Source of the DNA: DATBAK01 sp036787815
Lineage (GTDB): Bacteria > Actinomycetota > Acidimicrobiia > IMCC26256 > PALSA-610
NCBI GenBank assembly: GCA_036787815.1
Contig: DAIQOP010000003.1
Location: 1-42,015 of the forward strand
Direction: 5' to 3'
DNA: 42,015 nt
In this document: positions 1 through 9,253 of the stretch, piece by piece
Layout: each line of letters starts with the position of its first letter
How positions within the stretch are numbered: the first letter of the stretch is position 1
Program-made: the position numbers and the translations under genes
The notes under the pieces: generated by a model
Database searches by the model: none
What the model was told of the DNA's origin: nothing
The model's input: the letters and a program-made list of their open reading frames with translations, nothing else

Positions 1-1190
1 GAACCGAAGAACCGCGCGTCGCCGAAGCAGAAGATCCCACCGTCGCGCGCGAGGAGCCAGTACCCGTTGCCGGTGCGCGTCGCCGCCATGCCGACGACGG
101 GTTGGTTGAGCCGGATGCCACCCGTCGAGCCGAAGAACCGCGCGGTGCCGAACGTGAACACGCCGCCGTCGGTGCCGAGCGCCCAGTATCCGAGCCCGCT
201 CGGGTGGGCGGTGATCGCCTGGATGACGCTCCGCAGGCCGAGCCGGTTCGGATCGCCCACGTCGGGTACGTCGCCGAACGTGTGGGTCCGCCCGTCGAGG
301 CCGGCGATCCAGTAGCCGAAGATCCCGTTGCGCACGCGCAGGTCGACCTGATCGCGCACGGTCGCGAGCCGGGCGATGATCGGGTCACCGGGGCAGATCG
401 TCTGGTACACCGCTCGGTGCCCGAGGATGTCGGGGAACACTTCGAGGCCGCCGACGGAGTTCAGGTACGGGGTGGAGCCGCGCGCGTCGATACCCCAACG
501 CGCGCACTTCCACGCGAGCACGGTGACGAGCGCGCTCATCGCCGCGGCCGTCGGGAGCTCGGAGGTGAACGTGCCCAACATCGCCACCGCGATCGTGCGC
601 GGGTTGTGGTTCAGCGTCGCCGCGCCCTGGATGTTCTGGTGCTCGGCGTTCTCGCCCGTGTGCGGCACGCCCGCGGGGTAATCGCGCGCCCAGCGGCCCT
701 CGTAGATGTGGCCGTGCTGATCGATGAGGTAGTGGTACGCGATGTCGATGTACTCACCCGACACGCTGTACTGGTACACGGACCGCACGACCGCGGCGGG
801 GTCACTCGGATTGTTCGGCGTCACCGTGTGGTGCACGACGATCTTCTCGACCAGGCTGTTGTACGTCTGACCGGGCTTGCGGAGGGCCTCGTTGCAGCCC
901 CATTGCGCTCGGGTGATGATCGGCGGCACGGGGTAGTTCGGCTGTTGCGGGAGCTGCGCGTGCAAGAGCGCGGCCCCGGGCGGGCTCACCTCGCTCTCGA
1001 CCGCACTCACACCGGCTGCGAACGCCGACGGCCCCCCCACCGTCGAGCCCACGGTCGCGGCGCCGACACCGGCGACGAGGCCCAGGCGCAACAGCGACCG
1101 CCGCGACCAGCCGCCCGCCGGCTCGGCAACGATCTCGGGAACACCGGCGCATCCGGGGCACGCGTGGTGCGGCACGTTTCCTTGCTCCAT
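1..1190 (-). CDS. Tat-exported N-acetylmuramoyl-L-alanine amidase (PGRP/Amidase_2) with C-terminal GYWLL repeats, 3' end outside window
   Basis: The first 396 codons are visible; the C-terminus runs off the left edge. A 30-residue n-region containing HHACPGC precedes a twin-arginine signal (WSRRSLLRLGLVAG, about 28-41) and an AFA cleavage area near 58, so export is through Tat. Residues 90-280 form a peptidoglycan amidase domain: RAQWG, VVHHT, YHYLID, GRW, NPRTIAVAMLG and GHR. The predicted zinc ligands are H120, H258 and C266; the 8-residue H-to-C spacing is that of T7 lysozyme-type amidases, so the enzyme should cleave the MurNAc-L-Ala bond in cell-wall peptidoglycan. From residue 290 there are at least three copies of a roughly 46-aa repeat (GYW..DGGVFTFG..RFFGSTGG). 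The ATG at 1190 follows GGAGG at 5-nt spacing. The gene is divergent from 1462, which carries the same repeat. Confidence 0.93.
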   Translation of the reverse strand, partial: MEQGNVPHHACPGCAGVPEIVAEPAGGWSRRSLLRLGLVAGVGAATVGSTVGGPSAFAAGVSAVESEVSPPGAALLHAQLPQQPNYPVPPIITRAQWGCNEALRKPGQTYNSLVEKIVVHHTVTPNNPSDPAAVVRSVYQYSVSGEYIDIAYHYLIDQHGHIYEGRWARDYPAGVPHTGENAEHQNIQGAATLNHNPRTIAVAMLGTFTSELPTAAAMSALVTVLAWKCARWGIDARGSTPYLNSVGGLEVFPDILGHRAVYQTICPGDPIIARLATVRDQVDLRVRNGIFGYWIAGLDGRTHTFGDVPDVGDPNRLGLRSVIQAITAHPSGLGYWALGTDGGVFTFGTARFFGSTGGIRLNQPVVGMAATRTGNGYWLLARDGGIFCFGDARFFG

Positions 1191-1461
1191 GTCGCCTCCG
1201 GTCGGGGGGAACGCACCGCAGGCATCGCTGCGCGTCGAGGCCGACCGCGCCCCGGGCTGAAGGACGCGCACGATGCGCCAACCGGTGACCACCGTAGACC
1301 GCCGGCGCTCGCTCACGTGTGCGGTCGCCGAGGCTCGCGACCCGGGACCGCCGGCGGCCCCGGGTCCGGTACGGTCGCCGAACGGCCTTCATGTCCGGCC
1401 GCGACGTGTCGATACCCCTCCTGACGATTCGACGCGTCACACGACGGGAACGGGAGATCAC

Positions 1462-3711
1462 ATGCGGTTGCGATGCCTACTGGTGGCGACGTTCCTGGCC
1501 ACCTGCGCCGCTCCCGCAGTGAGCGCGCACGCGGCCGACCCGTCACCCAATTGGGCGATCCAGACCGCCGGGTGGAACCGTTCGTCGTCGCCCGTCGTCG
1601 CCGACGTGAACGGCGACGGCGTCCCCGAGATCGTCGTCGGCCACGAGGACGGCTACGTGCGCGTCATCAACGCCGACGGCCACTCGCTCCCCAACTGGCC
1701 GCGACCCGCGATCATGAGCGGAACCTCGCCCACGGCGATCGACGGCTCACCGGCCGTCGGCGACCTCAACCACGACGGCCACCACGAGATCGTGGTGGGG
1801 GTCGGTTCGGTGTTCCAGCCGAACCACAACGGCGGCATCATCGTGTTCCGCGCCGACGGATCGATCCAGTGCCGGTTCGCGACGAGAGACACGTTCAACA
1901 CCTGGACGGGTGGCGGCCCCGACCACTTCTCCGACGGCGTCTACTCGAGCCCGGCAATCGGCGACATCAACGGCGACGGCTTCCCCGACATCGTCTTCGG
2001 GAGCTGGGACCACTACGTGCACGCGATCGACCACAACTGCCACGAGATCGCCGGGTTCCCCTACTTCGTCGACGACACGATCTGGTCGTCGCCCGCGCTG
2101 TACGACACCGACCACGACGGCCGGCTCGAGATCCTCATCGGCAACGACCAGACGCCCGGCGGCCCCGACAACTGGCACGGCGGCGAGCTGCGGCTCCTCG
2201 ACTGGCAGAACGGCGGCGTCCGCGAAGTGTGGAGGCGCCAGACCGGCGACGTCATCCAATCGAGCCCCGCGGTCGGCGACATCAACGGCGACGGGCGACC
2301 CGACGTGATCGTCGGGAGCGGCGACTTCTACCACTCGACCGACGGCCACAGGGTCTTCGCGTACGACGCCGCGACCGGCGCGCCCGTGCGCGGCTGGCCG
2401 GTGCTCACCGGCGGCGTGACGTCTTCGTCGCCCGCGCTCGGCGATCTCGACGGCGACGGGCGGCCCGACGTCGTGGCCGCGAGCAGCGACGGCGTGGTGC
2501 AGGCCTACAAGGGCAACGGTGGCCGCATCTGGGCCGTCCACCTGCCGTTCATCACCCGACCGGGTGGCGCGATCACCGCGTCGCCGATCATCGGCGATCT
2601 CAACGGCGACGGCCATAACGACGTCGGCGTCGGGAACGACTGGGGCTTCTTCGTCATCGACGGCCGGACCGGGCACATCCTCTCGCAGCGCCAGACGTTC
2701 AAGAGCTACGGCGCCTCGGGCGCGATGGGGAACTTCGGTTCACGCGGCTGGCGGCTCGTGGTCTCGGCCTTCGACACGCCCCACCACACCAGCACGCTCG
2801 CGGCGTACTCGGTGCCCGCGCCGCGCGTCACACCGCCCTGGCCGATGTTCCACCGCGCCGCGACCCACGTCGGCGCACCGACGAGCGGCGGCAACCCGCT
2901 CCCGCCGAACCAATGCCGCGCGTCGTCGAACCCCGTCGCGCACGAGTCGGCCGCCTCCGGGCGCGGGTACCGGTTCGTCGACCGCAACGGCGCGATCTAC
3001 TCGTTCGGCGCCGCGAAGTTCCTCGGCGGTCTGCCCGGGCTCGGCGCGACCGGCGGTGCCGCGGCGCTCACCGGGAGCCCCGGTGCCAACGGCTACTGGA
3101 TCCTGAGCCCGTCGGGTGGCGTGTTCAGCTTCGGCGCCGCGCAGTTCCACGGCTCCATGGGGGGCCGCGCGCTCAACGCGCCGATCATCGGCCTCTCGGC
3201 GACGCGCAGCGGCCACGGCTACTGGCTCCTCGGCCGTGACGGGGGCGTGTTCTCCTTCGGCGACGCGAGCTTCTACGGCTCCACCGGCGGCATGCGCCTC
3301 AACGCGCCGATCATCGCCATGACGCCGACGGTCTCGGGGCACGGCTACTGGCTGCTCGCGGCCGACGGCGGCGTGTTCTCCTTCGGCGACGCGCGGTTCT
3401 TCGGCTCCACCGGCGGCATCCGTCTCAACTCGCCGGTCATCTCGATGGCCGCCGGTCCGGGTGGCGCCGGGTACTGGCTGCTCGCGAGCGACGGTGGCGT
3501 CTTCAGCTTCCACGTGCCGTTCTACGGCAGCGTGCCCGGCATCGGGCTGTGCACGGTGCCGTTCAGCCGCCAGATCCGCTCCAGCTCCACCGGCCACGGC
3601 TACTGGCTGCTCGCGGCGACCGGCCAGGTGTTCCACTTCGGTGACGCGCTCTACTTCGGCTCGTACACCCGCGTGACCGCGCCCGCGATCGACATCGCGA
3701 TCCTGCGGTAG
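1462..3711 (+). CDS. Secreted FG-GAP/VCBS beta-propeller protein with C-terminal GYWLL repeats
   Basis: 749 aa. A Sec signal peptide (MRLRCLLVATFLATCAAPAVSA) is followed by seven calcium-binding D-x-[ND]-x-D-G motifs (about residues 48, 101, 168, 215, 273, 328, 379), each with a VCBS/FG-GAP blade, giving one extracellular beta-propeller (about 30-470). Residues 500-749 hold six copies of a roughly 46-aa unit, GYWLLxxDGGVFSFGDAxFxGSTGGxxLNxPI, the same unit as in the divergent amidase. The frame is open upstream to 1273, but the ATG at 1462 is preceded by GGGAGA and begins the signal peptide. The likely role is adhesion or wall/glycan binding; no catalytic motif is seen. The two stop codons of this gene and the next converge 12 bp apart. 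Confidence 0.9.
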   Translation: MRLRCLLVATFLATCAAPAVSAHAADPSPNWAIQTAGWNRSSSPVVADVNGDGVPEIVVGHEDGYVRVINADGHSLPNWPRPAIMSGTSPTAIDGSPAVGDLNHDGHHEIVVGVGSVFQPNHNGGIIVFRADGSIQCRFATRDTFNTWTGGGPDHFSDGVYSSPAIGDINGDGFPDIVFGSWDHYVHAIDHNCHEIAGFPYFVDDTIWSSPALYDTDHDGRLEILIGNDQTPGGPDNWHGGELRLLDWQNGGVREVWRRQTGDVIQSSPAVGDINGDGRPDVIVGSGDFYHSTDGHRVFAYDAATGAPVRGWPVLTGGVTSSSPALGDLDGDGRPDVVAASSDGVVQAYKGNGGRIWAVHLPFITRPGGAITASPIIGDLNGDGHNDVGVGNDWGFFVIDGRTGHILSQRQTFKSYGASGAMGNFGSRGWRLVVSAFDTPHHTSTLAAYSVPAPRVTPPWPMFHRAATHVGAPTSGGNPLPPNQCRASSNPVAHESAASGRGYRFVDRNGAIYSFGAAKFLGGLPGLGATGGAAALTGSPGANGYWILSPSGGVFSFGAAQFHGSMGGRALNAPIIGLSATRSGHGYWLLGRDGGVFSFGDASFYGSTGGMRLNAPIIAMTPTVSGHGYWLLAADGGVFSFGDARFFGSTGGIRLNSPVISMAAGPGGAGYWLLASDGGVFSFHVPFYGSVPGIGLCTVPFSRQIRSSSTGHGYWLLAATGQVFHFGDALYFGSYTRVTAPAIDIAILR

Positions 3712-3723
3712 GAGGAGAGCGCG

Positions 3724-4725
3724 TCAGGTCTTCCCCAGCGCCAGCTCGACGGCCTCGAAGTCGGCGGGGTCGTTGGCCCGCCGATTGAGACCCCAGCGCT
3801 CCTCGAGGGCGTCGATCTCCGCGGCCGAGCGCACGTCGGCATGCGCTTCGTCGACACCGGGCGCGCGCATGACGTAGAGGCACCAGTACTTCGTGAGGCC
3901 GAAGCGCGCGAGGTGCGGGTGGATACGCCGCTCGATGTCGGCACAGCGCACGAAGCCCGCCGCCTCGAACTGCTTCGTCCACCAGCCGAACGACGCGATC
4001 GTGAGGTGCCCTTCGAGCGGGTTCCCCTCGGAATCGCAGGCGAGATCGCCGTACGGCACGGGGCCTTCGTACGTGTCGGGCAGCTGCTGGTAGAACGCGA
4101 GACGTTCGTCGCGCACCTTGCCGTTGTACCAACCACCGGGGCCGTTCGCGTTCGGCCCGAACGACGGGATCGTGGCGACCAGGTAACCGCGCGTCACGCG
4201 CCGCAGCTCACGCGCGGCCGCGGGGATCGACTCCGGCGGCAGGTGCTCGAGGGTCTCGAGCGCGCTGACGACGTCGAAGGTGCCGTCGTCGTACGGGAGC
4301 CGGTCGAGCAGGCTCCCCTGCCGTACGTGACCGAGCGCGCCCGGAGTCGCGTGGTCGATCGCGAAATAGCTCACGTCGACGCCCTCGGCATCCACGTCGA
4401 CCTCACGCAACGCCTCGACGACGAAGCCGAACGCGCAACCGGCGTCGAGCGTGTGCCTCCCGGGGACGAAGCGCCAGATCAGGTACGCCGCGACGTCGGC
4501 GTTGCTCATGTAACGGTCGTACCGCTCGTAGCCGCTGAGACCCATGCGGTCGCAGGGGTTGCGCCCCTCGCCGAAGTAGCCGCCGCTGTAAGTGTCGTCG
4601 GGCAGCGCGTGGCGGAGCTCTTCGGCGATACGGGCGTAGGTGAGGCGCACGAGCCGCGAGCGAGTCGCGGCGGCGGTCAACCCCTTGCGGCCCAACCGGG
4701 CGACACGGGCGCGAGCGTCGGTCAT
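3724..4725 (-). CDS. Class I SAM-dependent methyltransferase
   Basis: 333 aa. The Rossmann SAM motif LDAGCAFGF (about 93-101) is followed by an acidic loop, EGVDVSY (motif II), and FDVVSALETLEHLPPE (motif IV, about 150-165), typical of Methyltransf_11/23-type small-molecule or sugar methyltransferases. The N-terminal 70 residues, with SGGYFGEGRNPCDRMGLSGYERYDRY, are not part of the core fold and probably bind substrate. A GTG at 4731 is possible, but AGGAG lies 8 nt before the ATG at 4725 and only 2 nt before the GTG, so ATG is preferred. Lying at the end of the minus-strand glycan arm, it probably methylates a sugar or glycan; that is inference from context. Confidence 0.85.
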   Translation of the reverse strand: MTDARARVARLGRKGLTAAATRSRLVRLTYARIAEELRHALPDDTYSGGYFGEGRNPCDRMGLSGYERYDRYMSNADVAAYLIWRFVPGRHTLDAGCAFGFVVEALREVDVDAEGVDVSYFAIDHATPGALGHVRQGSLLDRLPYDDGTFDVVSALETLEHLPPESIPAAARELRRVTRGYLVATIPSFGPNANGPGGWYNGKVRDERLAFYQQLPDTYEGPVPYGDLACDSEGNPLEGHLTIASFGWWTKQFEAAGFVRCADIERRIHPHLARFGLTKYWCLYVMRAPGVDEAHADVRSAAEIDALEERWGLNRRANDPADFEAVELALGKT

Positions 4726-4805
4726 GTGCACGGCTCCTCAGCCTACGCGCGGCGGTCGGCCGAACCCGCGCTTGCCCGGCGGTCCGGCACCGGCCGTTCG
4801 GCGGG

Positions 4806-5987
4806 TCAGCGGCGACCGTGCTCCGCGCAGACCTCGAGGAAGGCCGCGTAGCGCCGGGCCAGCGCCGGCCATCGGTACGTGCGCTCGACGTACGCGGCGC
4901 CGCGAGCGGCGAGCGTCGCGCGCAGCTCCGCGTCGGCCAGCCGGTCGACGATCGTCTCGAACTGCGCGTACCCCTCGAACCAGAGCCCGCCGCCGGAGCG
5001 TTCGCAGTGCTCACGGGTCGCGGGGCAACGACCGTTCACCACCACCGGCACCCCCGCCACCCACGCCTCGAGCACCACGAGCGAGAACGACTCGTTGGCC
5101 GAGGGATTCACGAGCGCGTGCGCACCGCGCAGCAGGCCCCACTTCACGGGCTCGTCGACCATGCCGGTGACGAGCACGTCGGGGTGGCCCGGGAGCTCGT
5201 GCACGACCGGGCCCGCGAACACCAGCGCGAGTGGGCCCGGGCGCTGCCGCTTGTACGCGGCGAACCACTCGAACAGCAGGCGCACACCCTTGCCGTCGTC
5301 GACCCGGCCGAGACACAGGAGGTACGGGCGATCGCCGATCGCCACCGCCTCTGCCGCCTCGGGCGCCGAACCGGGCGCGGCGACCACGCCGAGTCCCAGC
5401 GTGATCGCGCGCCGAGCCGCGATCGCGAAGCGTTGCTCGCAGAGGCGGCGCTCGGCGGCAACCTGGAACACGAGCCCGGCGCTCTCCTCGAAGAGCGGAG
5501 CGAAGATGCCGAGCCGCAACGGTGCTTCGTCGTGCGCGTACGGGTGGAACACCACGGGAACACGAGCGGCCGCGTGCGCGGCCACATCGGGCCAGAACAG
5601 ATACGGGTGGATCGCGACGAGGTCGGCTCCGGTGCTCGCGACGGCGTCGACGAGCGCGGGCGATTGCGGGCCCTGGAGATCGAGCCACGCCTGCTGCTCC
5701 GCGAGGGTCAGGCGTTTGGCGCGGGCCAGCAGGGGCCCGCTGCGCGCGTCGCAATCGGGCGCGCGGCCGCTCGTCACCGGGAAGCGGTGCACGGTGACCC
5801 CCGCGTGCTGCGTGGTCCCGGCGGCGAAGTGCTCGGCCCAGGTCGTGGAGTCGACCGCCGTGGTCGTGAGGATCTCCACCTCCACATCGGTGCACCGCAC
5901 CAGCCACTCCGACAGGTCGCGCACCGCGGTCTCGCACCCGCCGATCACCTCGGTGCCGTACCGCGGCACCACGGCCGCGAGCTTCAC
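4806..5987 (-). CDS. GT-B glycosyltransferase (GT4-like)
   Basis: 393 aa. The N-terminal half opens with KLAAVVPRYGTEVIGGCETAVRDLSEWL (a GG..T acceptor loop); the C-terminal half has CLGRVDDGKGVRLLFEWF and NPSANESFSLVVLEAWVAGVPVVV, where ESFSLVVLE is the EX7E motif of retaining GT4 enzymes. It should transfer a nucleotide-activated sugar to a growing glycan on the cytoplasmic side. The start is GTG at 5987, overlapping the stop of the upstream glycosyltransferase in a GTGA (5984-5987), so translation is coupled. The open frame extends far upstream, but that part is out-of-frame sequence of the neighbour. Confidence 0.88.
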   Translation of the reverse strand: MKLAAVVPRYGTEVIGGCETAVRDLSEWLVRCTDVEVEILTTTAVDSTTWAEHFAAGTTQHAGVTVHRFPVTSGRAPDCDARSGPLLARAKRLTLAEQQAWLDLQGPQSPALVDAVASTGADLVAIHPYLFWPDVAAHAAARVPVVFHPYAHDEAPLRLGIFAPLFEESAGLVFQVAAERRLCEQRFAIAARRAITLGLGVVAAPGSAPEAAEAVAIGDRPYLLCLGRVDDGKGVRLLFEWFAAYKRQRPGPLALVFAGPVVHELPGHPDVLVTGMVDEPVKWGLLRGAHALVNPSANESFSLVVLEAWVAGVPVVVNGRCPATREHCERSGGGLWFEGYAQFETIVDRLADAELRATLAARGAAYVERTYRWPALARRYAAFLEVCAEHGRR

Positions 5988-7087
5988 CGCGCTCCCGCCC
6001 GCTCGATCGCGCCAACGAACGCGGCCTTGGCCTTCTCGGGGTCGAGCGACGCGGCGCGGGCGCGGCCGGCTGCGATCAGGTCGGCCCGCAGGGAGCCGTC
6101 GGCCAGCACCCGTTCGACCGCGGCCGCGACCGTCTCGGGGTCCTTGCGGTCGAGCACGAGCCCACCGTCGCCCACGGTCTCGGCGACCGCTCCCGCACCG
6201 AACGCGACGACGGGAACGCCATGGTGCATCGCCTCGAGCAACGGCACGCAGAAGCCCTCGTGCTCGCTGACGCACACGAGCACGTCGGCCGCCCGGTAGT
6301 ACGCGGCGAGGGCCGGCGCGCTCACCGGACCGGCGATGTCGACGGCGTCGTCGAGATCGAGCGCGTGCACGAAGCGCTCGAGCGCGAACGAGTAGGTCGG
6401 TGCCGTCGCGCCGCCGACGAGGTGCAGCCGCGAGCGCGAGCCGTACGCCCGCCGGTGCGCGGCGAGCGCGCCGACGAGATCGTGCTGACACTTGTTCGGT
6501 GCGACGCGACCCACGAAGAGCCAGTCGTGCCCGCCGCCGGCCTTCGCGTCGCGCAGGCGTGCGAGCAGTGCTTCGTCGACCTCGCGATCGAAGGCCGCGA
6601 GGTCGACGAGCACCGGCACGACCACCGTCTCGGTGAACCCCGCGGCTTCCAGGTCGAGCTCGTTGAACCGGGAGTCGGCGATACCGAGCGCGCACCGCTC
6701 GGCCAGGGTGCGCAGCTGCCGGCGCCCCCACGCGACGCCATGGGTCGCGGCCGGATCCCAGGCCTGGAGGAAGCGCACCGGCGTGAAGTTGTGGTGGTTC
6801 GCGATCAGGATCTCGCTGCGCGCGACGAGCCAATCGGCGACCGGCGAGCCGATCGCGACCTGGTACACGAGGCGGTCGTCGGGGCGCGCCGCGACCCCGC
6901 GCCCGTAGTCGTGGAAGTGATGCGCGCCCCGGTCGGCCCACGCCGGGTCGACATCGCCCGCGAAGATCTCCGAAGCGTGGCCCGCGGCAACGAGCGCGGC
7001 GCGCGCTTCGATCGTGTGATGCCCGACGGCCCCGGGTTCGAATCGCGGCACGAAAAGGTGCGCGGCGGCGGGCGCGCTCGTACTCAC
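5984..7087 (-). CDS. Glycosyltransferase family 4 protein
   Basis: 367 aa GT-B enzyme. Residues near 50-130 (VYQVAIGSPVADWL, LIANHHNFTPVRFLQAWDP) form the N-terminal domain; FVGRVAPNKCQHDLV opens the nucleotide-sugar domain and EGFCVPLLEAMHHGVPVVAF contains the EX7E motif. It is a close paralogue of the next gene upstream (same HNxTP..F..W.P, KxQHD and EGFCVPLLEAMHHG blocks). The GTG start at 7087 overlaps the upstream stop by GTGA and its own stop overlaps the next start by GTGA. The probable role is one step of surface-polysaccharide assembly. Confidence 0.88.
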   Translation of the reverse strand: MSTSAPAAAHLFVPRFEPGAVGHHTIEARAALVAAGHASEIFAGDVDPAWADRGAHHFHDYGRGVAARPDDRLVYQVAIGSPVADWLVARSEILIANHHNFTPVRFLQAWDPAATHGVAWGRRQLRTLAERCALGIADSRFNELDLEAAGFTETVVVPVLVDLAAFDREVDEALLARLRDAKAGGGHDWLFVGRVAPNKCQHDLVGALAAHRRAYGSRSRLHLVGGATAPTYSFALERFVHALDLDDAVDIAGPVSAPALAAYYRAADVLVCVSEHEGFCVPLLEAMHHGVPVVAFGAGAVAETVGDGGLVLDRKDPETVAAAVERVLADGSLRADLIAAGRARAASLDPEKAKAAFVGAIERAGAR

Positions 7088-8181
7088 GGAGTGCCCGCCA
7101 CGCTCGCGACGGCTTCGCGGAGGGCGGTCTCGCTTCGCGCGAGATCGAATGCGTGCAGGCGCTCGTGCCCCGCGCGCGCGAGCTCCTCGCCGAGGGGCGG
7201 GCCGTCCTCGCCCTTCACGACGCGCGCCACGGCCGTCGCGACGGTGAGCGCGTCCTTGTGCGCGAGGACGAGGCCACCGGAGCCCAACGTCTCGGGCACG
7301 GCGCCCGCGGCGTACGCGACGACGGGAAGGCCGTGGTGCATCGCCTCGAGCAACGGCACGCAGAAGCCCTCGTGCTCGCTCAGGCACACGAACACGTCGG
7401 CGGTGGCGTAGTACGCGCCGAGCACCGCGTCGGGCACGCTACCGGGGAGATCGACCGCACCGGTCAGCCCGAGGTCGTCGATGTAGGACGTGAGCGCCCG
7501 CCCGTACGACTCCGACATCGCGACCCCCACGAGGCGCAGCCGGGCGTTCGGGTCGAAGAACCGCCGGTACGCGGCGAGCGCCTTCACGATGTCGTGCTGA
7601 GCCTTGTGCGGTGCCACCTTGCCCACGAACAACCACGTCGACGAGCCCACGACCCGCTCCGACTCCAGGCGGTCGCGCGTCGCCTCGTCGACCTCGACGT
7701 GCAGATCGTCGCGGTCGAACAGGATCGGCACGACCCCGGTGGGGCGGAAGCCGAGCCGGTCGAGCTCGGCCGCGTTGTACGCGGAGTCGGCGATGCCCAG
7801 CGATGCTCGCGAGGCGAGGCTCTGCAACTGCCGGCGACCGGCGCGCAGGTAGACCGCGAGGCCCGGTTCCCACCGGTCGAAGAACGCCGCGGGCGTGATG
7901 TTGTGGTAGTCGACGATGAGCGGCTCGGGGCGTTCGGCGACGAAGTCGGCGATCGGCGATCCGATCGACGAGTGGTAGCAGAGCCACGTCGGCTCGCTCC
8001 CCCGCCCCCCGGCGAAGGTCTGAAACGGCTTCGCCTCCTTCGCCAGCTCGCCCCGCGCGTCCATCGCGTAGATGTCCGACGCGTACCCCGCGTCGCGCAG
8101 GGTCTTGCGCACCCGCATGTAGTGGCCCGAGACCGCGTCTCGAGGCGCCAAGGTGGGAACGAACTGGTGAACGGCGACCAT
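7084..8181 (-). CDS. Glycosyltransferase family 4 protein, tandem paralogue of the next gene
   Basis: 365 aa. The frame starts at ATG 8181 (MVAVHQFVPTLAPRDAVSGHY). The GT-B layout is clear: IVDYHNITPAAFFDRWEPG in the N-terminal lobe, FVGKVAPHKAQHDIVKALAAYRRFF at the inter-lobe start, and SEHEGFCVPLLEAMHHGLPVVAY with the EX7E pair. It matches the 5984-7087 protein block by block, so the two probably arose by tandem duplication and diverged in donor or acceptor choice. It follows the methyltransferase-like gene after 16 nt and is coupled to the next gene by a GTGA overlap. Confidence 0.88.
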   Translation of the reverse strand: MVAVHQFVPTLAPRDAVSGHYMRVRKTLRDAGYASDIYAMDARGELAKEAKPFQTFAGGRGSEPTWLCYHSSIGSPIADFVAERPEPLIVDYHNITPAAFFDRWEPGLAVYLRAGRRQLQSLASRASLGIADSAYNAAELDRLGFRPTGVVPILFDRDDLHVEVDEATRDRLESERVVGSSTWLFVGKVAPHKAQHDIVKALAAYRRFFDPNARLRLVGVAMSESYGRALTSYIDDLGLTGAVDLPGSVPDAVLGAYYATADVFVCLSEHEGFCVPLLEAMHHGLPVVAYAAGAVPETLGSGGLVLAHKDALTVATAVARVVKGEDGPPLGEELARAGHERLHAFDLARSETALREAVASVAGTP

Positions 8182-8197
8182 CGAGCGCGCGGGGTGC

Positions 8198-9253
8198 TCA
8201 GCCGCGCGAGTCGGGCGCGCTCGCGTTCCGGCGCGCCGATCGGGCGACGAGCAGGTACGCGCCCGCCCCGAACAGGCGCGCCAGGTTGTCGTTCATCACC
8301 TTCACCTCGGCACTGTCGCCGGGCACCGGCACGAACGCCGTCGGCTGCTCCCGGACGGAGAGCGTCTCGAAGCCGCGCTCGCCGAGCAGGTACGACCACG
8401 TCTCGGGGTGCACGGCCCGACCCGGTGCGAGATCGGCGGCGATCACCTGCGGGCCCCGCGCGGCCGCGGTCGGCCCGCTGCTCGCGATCACGAGGGTGGC
8501 GCCGGGCCGGAGCCGGTCGACGACGAGGTCGACGAGGTCGAACAGCTCCCCGGGAGTGAGCCGATCGACGATGCCCACGAGCACCGCCGCCGCGAGCTCG
8601 TCGGTCTTCACGGAACGCAGGTGCGTGACGAGGTCGTCGCTGCGCACCTCGAGCCCGCGCGCCAGCGCCTCGTCGGCCGCGGCGAGCCGCGGCTCGACGC
8701 CGTACGCGTCGACGCCGGCCTCCACCACGGCGGCGAGCAGGTCGCCGGTCGCGCATTCCGCGACGACGGCGCGTCCCGCGAGCCCACCCAACGCGTCGAT
8801 CACGCCGGCGGTCCAGTCGACGTCGGAGGGCGGGACGGCCAGGCGCTCGGCCTCGTCGTGGGCGCGCGCCGCATGGCCGGTCGCGGTCTCGAGCGCCTGC
8901 ACATGGTGGCCGAGCACGCGCACCGCGCCGACGATCGACCCCGCGAAGTTGACGAGCTGCTGCACGAGGAACCCGTGGTACCAGCCGAAGATCTTGGCGA
9001 GCACCCGCTTGACCAGCTCGCCACCGCGCTTCTCCGACGCGATCGGGATCACGAGATCGATGCCCGCGGCCTCCTCGGCCTGGTCGGTGACCGCCTCGAT
9101 GTCGTCGGATGCGGCCGGCGGCGCGTACCGGGCGAACACCGCGTCGAGCTCGCGTTCGAACCCCGGCGGGTACGCGCCCGACGCGCGCCGGGCCCGCACC
9201 TCGGCGTCGATCTCGCGCCGCAGGCGATCGAAGTCGAGCGGCTCGGCGCTCAT
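8198..9253 (-). CDS. Methyltransferase-like protein of the polysaccharide export operon
   Basis: 351 aa. Residues 1-60 are charged and helical; about 65-125 contain IDLVIPIASEKRGGELVKRVLAKIFGWYHGFLVQQLVNFAGSIVGAVRVLGHHVQALE, split here as motifs IPI.S.KRG and FGWYHGFLVQQLVNF, a layout common in actinobacterial glycan methyltransferases. The C-terminal half has a Rossmann-like pattern, VVAECATGDLLAAVVEAGV and AYGVEPR, but motif I is degenerate (ECATGD instead of D.GCG.G). The ATG overlaps the Wzt stop by ATGA (9250-9253). Sitting beside a Wzt with a C-terminal extension, it may cap glycan chains, as methyltransferases do in some ABC-dependent O-antigen systems; this is inference. Confidence 0.72.
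   Translation of the reverse strand: MSAEPLDFDRLRREIDAEVRARRASGAYPPGFERELDAVFARYAPPAASDDIEAVTDQAEEAAGIDLVIPIASEKRGGELVKRVLAKIFGWYHGFLVQQLVNFAGSIVGAVRVLGHHVQALETATGHAARAHDEAERLAVPPSDVDWTAGVIDALGGLAGRAVVAECATGDLLAAVVEAGVDAYGVEPRLAAADEALARGLEVRSDDLVTHLRSVKTDELAAAVLVGIVDRLTPGELFDLVDLVVDRLRPGATLVIASSGPTAAARGPQVIAADLAPGRAVHPETWSYLLGERGFETLSVREQPTAFVPVPGDSAEVKVMNDNLARLFGAGAYLLVARSARRNASAPDSRG

Noticed and set aside
102..1424. Long plus-strand open frame opposite the amidase gene
   Set aside because: Arg/Pro/Gly/Ala-rich shadow translation; the minus strand encodes a clear zinc amidase with all family motifs.
1747..2676. 309-aa minus-strand open frame opposite the FG-GAP gene
   Set aside because: Asp/Val/Arg/Ala-biased shadow of the calcium-binding repeats.
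5988..6941. 711-aa version of the glycosyltransferase gene at 4806
   Set aside because: The N-terminal 318 residues are out-of-frame sequence of the paralogue at 5984-7087; the GT fold begins exactly at GTG 5987.
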